A stretch of DNA of 64,000 nucleotides from VRUE01 sp963702035 (GTDB lineage Bacteria; Actinomycetota; Thermoleophilia; Solirubrobacterales; 70-9), in the NCBI GenBank assembly GCA_963702035.1, contig OY969700.1, forward strand, positions 1,054,001 through 1,118,000, written 5' to 3'. The notes under the pieces are model-generated. The model was not told the DNA's origin and searched no databases. It saw only the letters and a list, made by a program, of their open reading frames with translations. This document shows positions 61,704 through 64,000 of this stretch, one piece after another. How positions within the stretch are numbered: position 1 is the first letter of the stretch; every line of letters starts with the position of its first letter. The translations under genes and the position numbers were made by a program.

Positions 61704-63413
61704 TCAGGTCTCTTGGTAGAGCGGCCCGTCGCCGCCCTCGGGCAACGTCAGGCGGCCGCCCTTGGCGGTGATCGCCCCGCACTGGACGCAGTTGGAGGCG
61801 GTGACGTGGACGTCGACTTCGGCGGCGCCGTTCTCGAGCTGCTCGTCGGGGATCTCGTAGACCTGGGCCGGGCACATCGAGACCCAGGTCTGGGCGATCT
61901 CACGCGGAACCCTGGTCTGGATGCGGACGTGGTTGGGCGCGTCGTCGCGGGTCGCGTTGCCGGAGAGGAAGACCGAGTCGAGCTTGTTGAAGGTGACCTC
62001 GTTGTCGGGCTTGGGGTAGCGGCTCGCGGCCGTGCCGAGGTGCATCGCCGGCTCGGCGTTGTCCTCGACCTTCATGTGGCCGGGTGGGAAGTTGCCTTTG
62101 CTGGCGACGAGCATGTTGGCGACGATGCCGCCGCGGATCAGCCCCTTGGTCAGCGGCTGCTTCATGTTGCGCGACTTGTAGAGGTCCTTCTCGATCACCG
62201 AGTTGCGGATCGCCTCGTCGTAGGAGGAGAAGTTGACCGACTCGATGTCCTTCTTCAGCGACTCGACGATCGCTTCCGCCGCGTACATGCCGGCGTGCAT
62301 CGCGTAGTGGACGCCGGCGAGTTCGGCGATGTTGACCATCCCGGCGGCGTCGCCGGCGACCAGCATGCCCGGCACCGAGAAGCGCTTGGGCAGTGACCAG
62401 TAGCCGCCCGAGGGGATCGTCTTCGCGCCCCAGCCGACCCGCTTGCCGCCCTCGATGATCTTGGCGATGAAGGGGTGGGTCTTGAAGCGCTGCAGCTCGT
62501 CGTGGACCGAGAAGGTGGCGTCGGTGTAGTCGAGGCCGACGACGAGGCCGAAGCAGACCTTGTCCTCGCCCATCGGGTAGATGAAGCTCCCGCCCGCCTC
62601 CTTGTATTTGCCGCCCCAGCGCAGCGGCCAGCCGAGCGTGTGGATCACGCGGTCGAGCGGCTTGGGGACCTCCCAGATCTCCTTCACGCCGAGCTCCCAG
62701 GCCTGCGGGTCGGATCCGTCGCGCATGCCGAAGTAGTCGAAGGCCGAGTAGGTGAGGTGGCCGATCGTGCCCTCGGCCAGGACGGTCGCCTTGGCGACGA
62801 CGTCGGAGCCGGGCTCGAAGTTGCCGAGCTCCTCGCCGTCCTTGCCGCGGCCGCGATCGCCCGAGCGCACACCCTTGACGATCCTGTCCTCGACCAGCAG
62901 CTTGGTCGCGGCGGTCTCGGAGAGGATGTAGACGCCGGCCTCTTCGGCTTTGTCGGCGAGGAAGCGGCCCAGTTTGGAGACCGACATCGTGTAGGTCCCC
63001 TCTTTGCGGAAGTTGGGCGGCGGCGGCTTGATCGGGATCGCCGCCTTGGAGGTGAGAAAGTAGGTCGCGTCCTTGGTCACCTCCTGGTAGACCGACGGCC
63101 AGTCGCCCGGGTCGATGTCCGGGAACAGCCGCGTCATCGCCGAGGGGTTGACGTTGGCGCCGGAGAGCAGGTGCGCGCCCGAAACTTTGCCCTTCTCGAT
63201 CACCGCGACCGGGACTTCGCCGAGCTTCTCGGTCAGCTCCGGCTCGTCCTCGAGCAGCTGCATGACCTTGTTGGCGCAGGCGAGGCCCGCCGGGCCGCCG
63301 CCGACGATCGCGATGCCGACCTCGATCCGGTCGTCGACCGGATCGGTCGGCGGGCCGATCACGTCGGCGGAGTCGAACGGGGGCGGGTAGTCGATCGGCT
63401 TTGCGGCGGGCAT
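61704..63413 (-). CDS. etfQO: Electron transfer flavoprotein-ubiquinone oxidoreductase, one cluster Cys missing
   Basis: 569 residues. FAD-binding EVGIAIVGGGPAGLACANKVMQL, SGAHLLSGANVNPSAM, TIGHLTYSAFDYFGM and LVAGDAAGMVNIAELAGVHYAMHAGMYAAEAI. It moves electrons from ETF to the quinone pool. The C-terminal ferredoxin part has SMCPAQVYEIPDE and SNCVQCGAITAKGG. The usual fourth ligand (C-x2-C-x2-C) is Ile here, so only three cysteines remain for the [4Fe-4S] cluster. AAAGGAG precedes the ATG. It lies 32 bases after etfA. Confidence 0.92.
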   Translation of the reverse strand: MPAAKPIDYPPPFDSADVIGPPTDPVDDRIEVGIAIVGGGPAGLACANKVMQLLEDEPELTEKLGEVPVAVIEKGKVSGAHLLSGANVNPSAMTRLFPDIDPGDWPSVYQEVTKDATYFLTSKAAIPIKPPPPNFRKEGTYTMSVSKLGRFLADKAEEAGVYILSETAATKLLVEDRIVKGVRSGDRGRGKDGEELGNFEPGSDVVAKATVLAEGTIGHLTYSAFDYFGMRDGSDPQAWELGVKEIWEVPKPLDRVIHTLGWPLRWGGKYKEAGGSFIYPMGEDKVCFGLVVGLDYTDATFSVHDELQRFKTHPFIAKIIEGGKRVGWGAKTIPSGGYWSLPKRFSVPGMLVAGDAAGMVNIAELAGVHYAMHAGMYAAEAIVESLKKDIESVNFSSYDEAIRNSVIEKDLYKSRNMKQPLTKGLIRGGIVANMLVASKGNFPPGHMKVEDNAEPAMHLGTAASRYPKPDNEVTFNKLDSVFLSGNATRDDAPNHVRIQTRVPREIAQTWVSMCPAQVYEIPDEQLENGAAEVDVHVTASNCVQCGAITAKGGRLTLPEGGDGPLYQET

Positions 63414-63445
63414 CGCTTGCTCCTTTGCGGCAGCCGAGCTCTCGC

Positions 63446-64000
63446 TCAGCTGCCCTTCTTCGCTTTGATCGCCTCGGTCAGCTTGGGGACGATCTTGTGC
63501 AGATCGCCGACCACGCCGAGATCCGAGAACTCGAAGATCGGCGCGTTCTGGTCCTTGTTGATCGCGAGGATGTTCTCCGAGCTCTGCATCCCGACCTTGT
63601 GCTGGATCGCGCCGGAGATGCCGGCGGCCAGGTAGAGCTTCGGCGCGACCGTCTTGCCGGTCTGGCCGATCTGCGCCGCGTAGGGGTACCAGCCGGCGTC
63701 GACCACGGCGCGGGTCGCGGCAACCGCCCCGCCCATCGCCTCGGCCAGTTCCTCGCACTGCTTGAAGCCCTCCGCGGCGCCGAGCCCGCGACCGCCGCCG
63801 ACGAGGATGTCGGCATCCTCGATGTTGACGTCGGCGCCGCGCTGCTCGCCGCGCTGGACCAGCGTCGCCTTGGTCGACCAGGCCGAGAGCTCGACCTCGA
63901 CGTCGACCACCTCGGCGCTTCCGCCGCTCTCCTTGGCGTCGAAGGCGTTGAGCCGGCCGATGATGATCCCCGGCTCCGAGACGTATCCGACGTCGGCGAT
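63446..64000 (-). CDS. etfA: Electron transfer flavoprotein subunit alpha, 5' end outside window
   Basis: The frame is open to the right edge. Visible: VSEPGIIIGRLNAFDAKE, DADILVGGGRGLGAAEGFKQCEELAEAMGGAVAATRAVVDAGWYPYAAQIGQTGKTVAPKLYLAAGISGAIQH and NKDQNAPIFEFSDLGVVGDLHKIVPKLTEAIK. This is the C-terminal FAD-binding domain of EtfA. With ETF-QO downstream it forms an electron-transfer operon for acyl-CoA or amino-acid dehydrogenases. Confidence 0.96.
   Translation of the reverse strand: MADVGYVSEPGIIIGRLNAFDAKESGGSAEVVDVEVELSAWSTKATLVQRGEQRGADVNIEDADILVGGGRGLGAAEGFKQCEELAEAMGGAVAATRAVVDAGWYPYAAQIGQTGKTVAPKLYLAAGISGAIQHKVGMQSSENILAINKDQNAPIFEFSDLGVVGDLHKIVPKLTEAIKAKKGS

Overview
The window is GC-rich (roughly two-thirds G+C by eye) and reads as chromosome of a Gram-positive, high-GC bacterium. 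The mix of genes fits Actinomycetota: an F-type ATPase operon headed by atpI, a LytR-CpsA-Psr protein, SecA, a prfA/DUF1385/rpmE cluster, frequent GTG/TTG starts and a TANNNT-type leaderless promoter. A deep-branching lineage such as Thermoleophilia/Solirubrobacterales is my guess. No rRNA, complete tRNA or CRISPR array is visible.

Region 1 (1-10.8 kb) is an accessory island. It opens with the 3' part of an IS66 transposase. Next comes a leftward four-gene CBASS anti-phage operon: CD-NTase, HORMA, TRIP13-like ATPase, and a two-part nuclease effector that is not NucC. A divergent DUF6602 nuclease-like gene shares its promoter region. A 20/23-identical direct repeat built from TGGGGCAAG units lies on each side of this module. 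To its right are a tRNA-fMet-like fragment, an antitoxin-like HTH gene that has lost its natural start, a DUF6932/Xre pair with a palindromic operator, a Usp gene, a small secreted protein and a membrane-anchored nucleoside-deoxyribosyltransferase-like protein.

Region 2 (10.8-26.7 kb) is core: tkt, nadA, fpg, nadC, an ECF sigma factor translationally coupled to ogt, prfB with its programmed frameshift, a methyltransferase and SnoaL gene, secA, hpf, comF, a sugar-nucleotidyltransferase and ahcY. Region 3 (26.9-28.9 kb) is a lower-GC insertion carrying a radical-SAM-like DUF5131 protein and its partner TcmP.

Region 4 (28.9-35 kb) is envelope sugar metabolism: phosphomannose isomerase, a mannose-1-phosphate guanylyltransferase-like enzyme, UDP-glucose dehydrogenase, an LCP ligase and an M20 peptidase. 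Region 5 (35.4-42.5 kb) is the complete ATP synthase operon in the order atpI-B-E-F-H-A-G-D-C. Region 6 (42.6-48.8 kb) is a polysaccharide operon starting with glyA: DUF354 glycosyltransferase, sugar-phosphate transferase, asparagine-synthase-like amidotransferase and a WecA/TagO-type transferase.

Region 7 (48.8-64 kb) holds a lysyl-oxidase-like secreted protein, the translation cluster tsaC-prmC-prfA-DUF1385-rpmE, a GGDEF protein with a hydrolase, a glycolipid cluster (aminotransferase, epimerase-glycosyltransferase fusion, polysaccharide deacetylase), a membrane transporter, ETF-ubiquinone oxidoreductase and a partial etfA.

Two themes cut across these regions. First, at least thirteen large palindromes of about 40-185 bp lie between genes and mostly touch a stop codon. 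Their stems differ between copies but stay complementary, and groups of copies share conserved single-stranded parts. One pair (35.0-35.4 kb) has an outer stem, three inner hairpins and conserved linkers. Second, three genes (ugd, asnB, the transporter) are each broken by one missing base at or beside a coding-strand G run. This suggests homopolymer undercalling or, less likely, phase variation.
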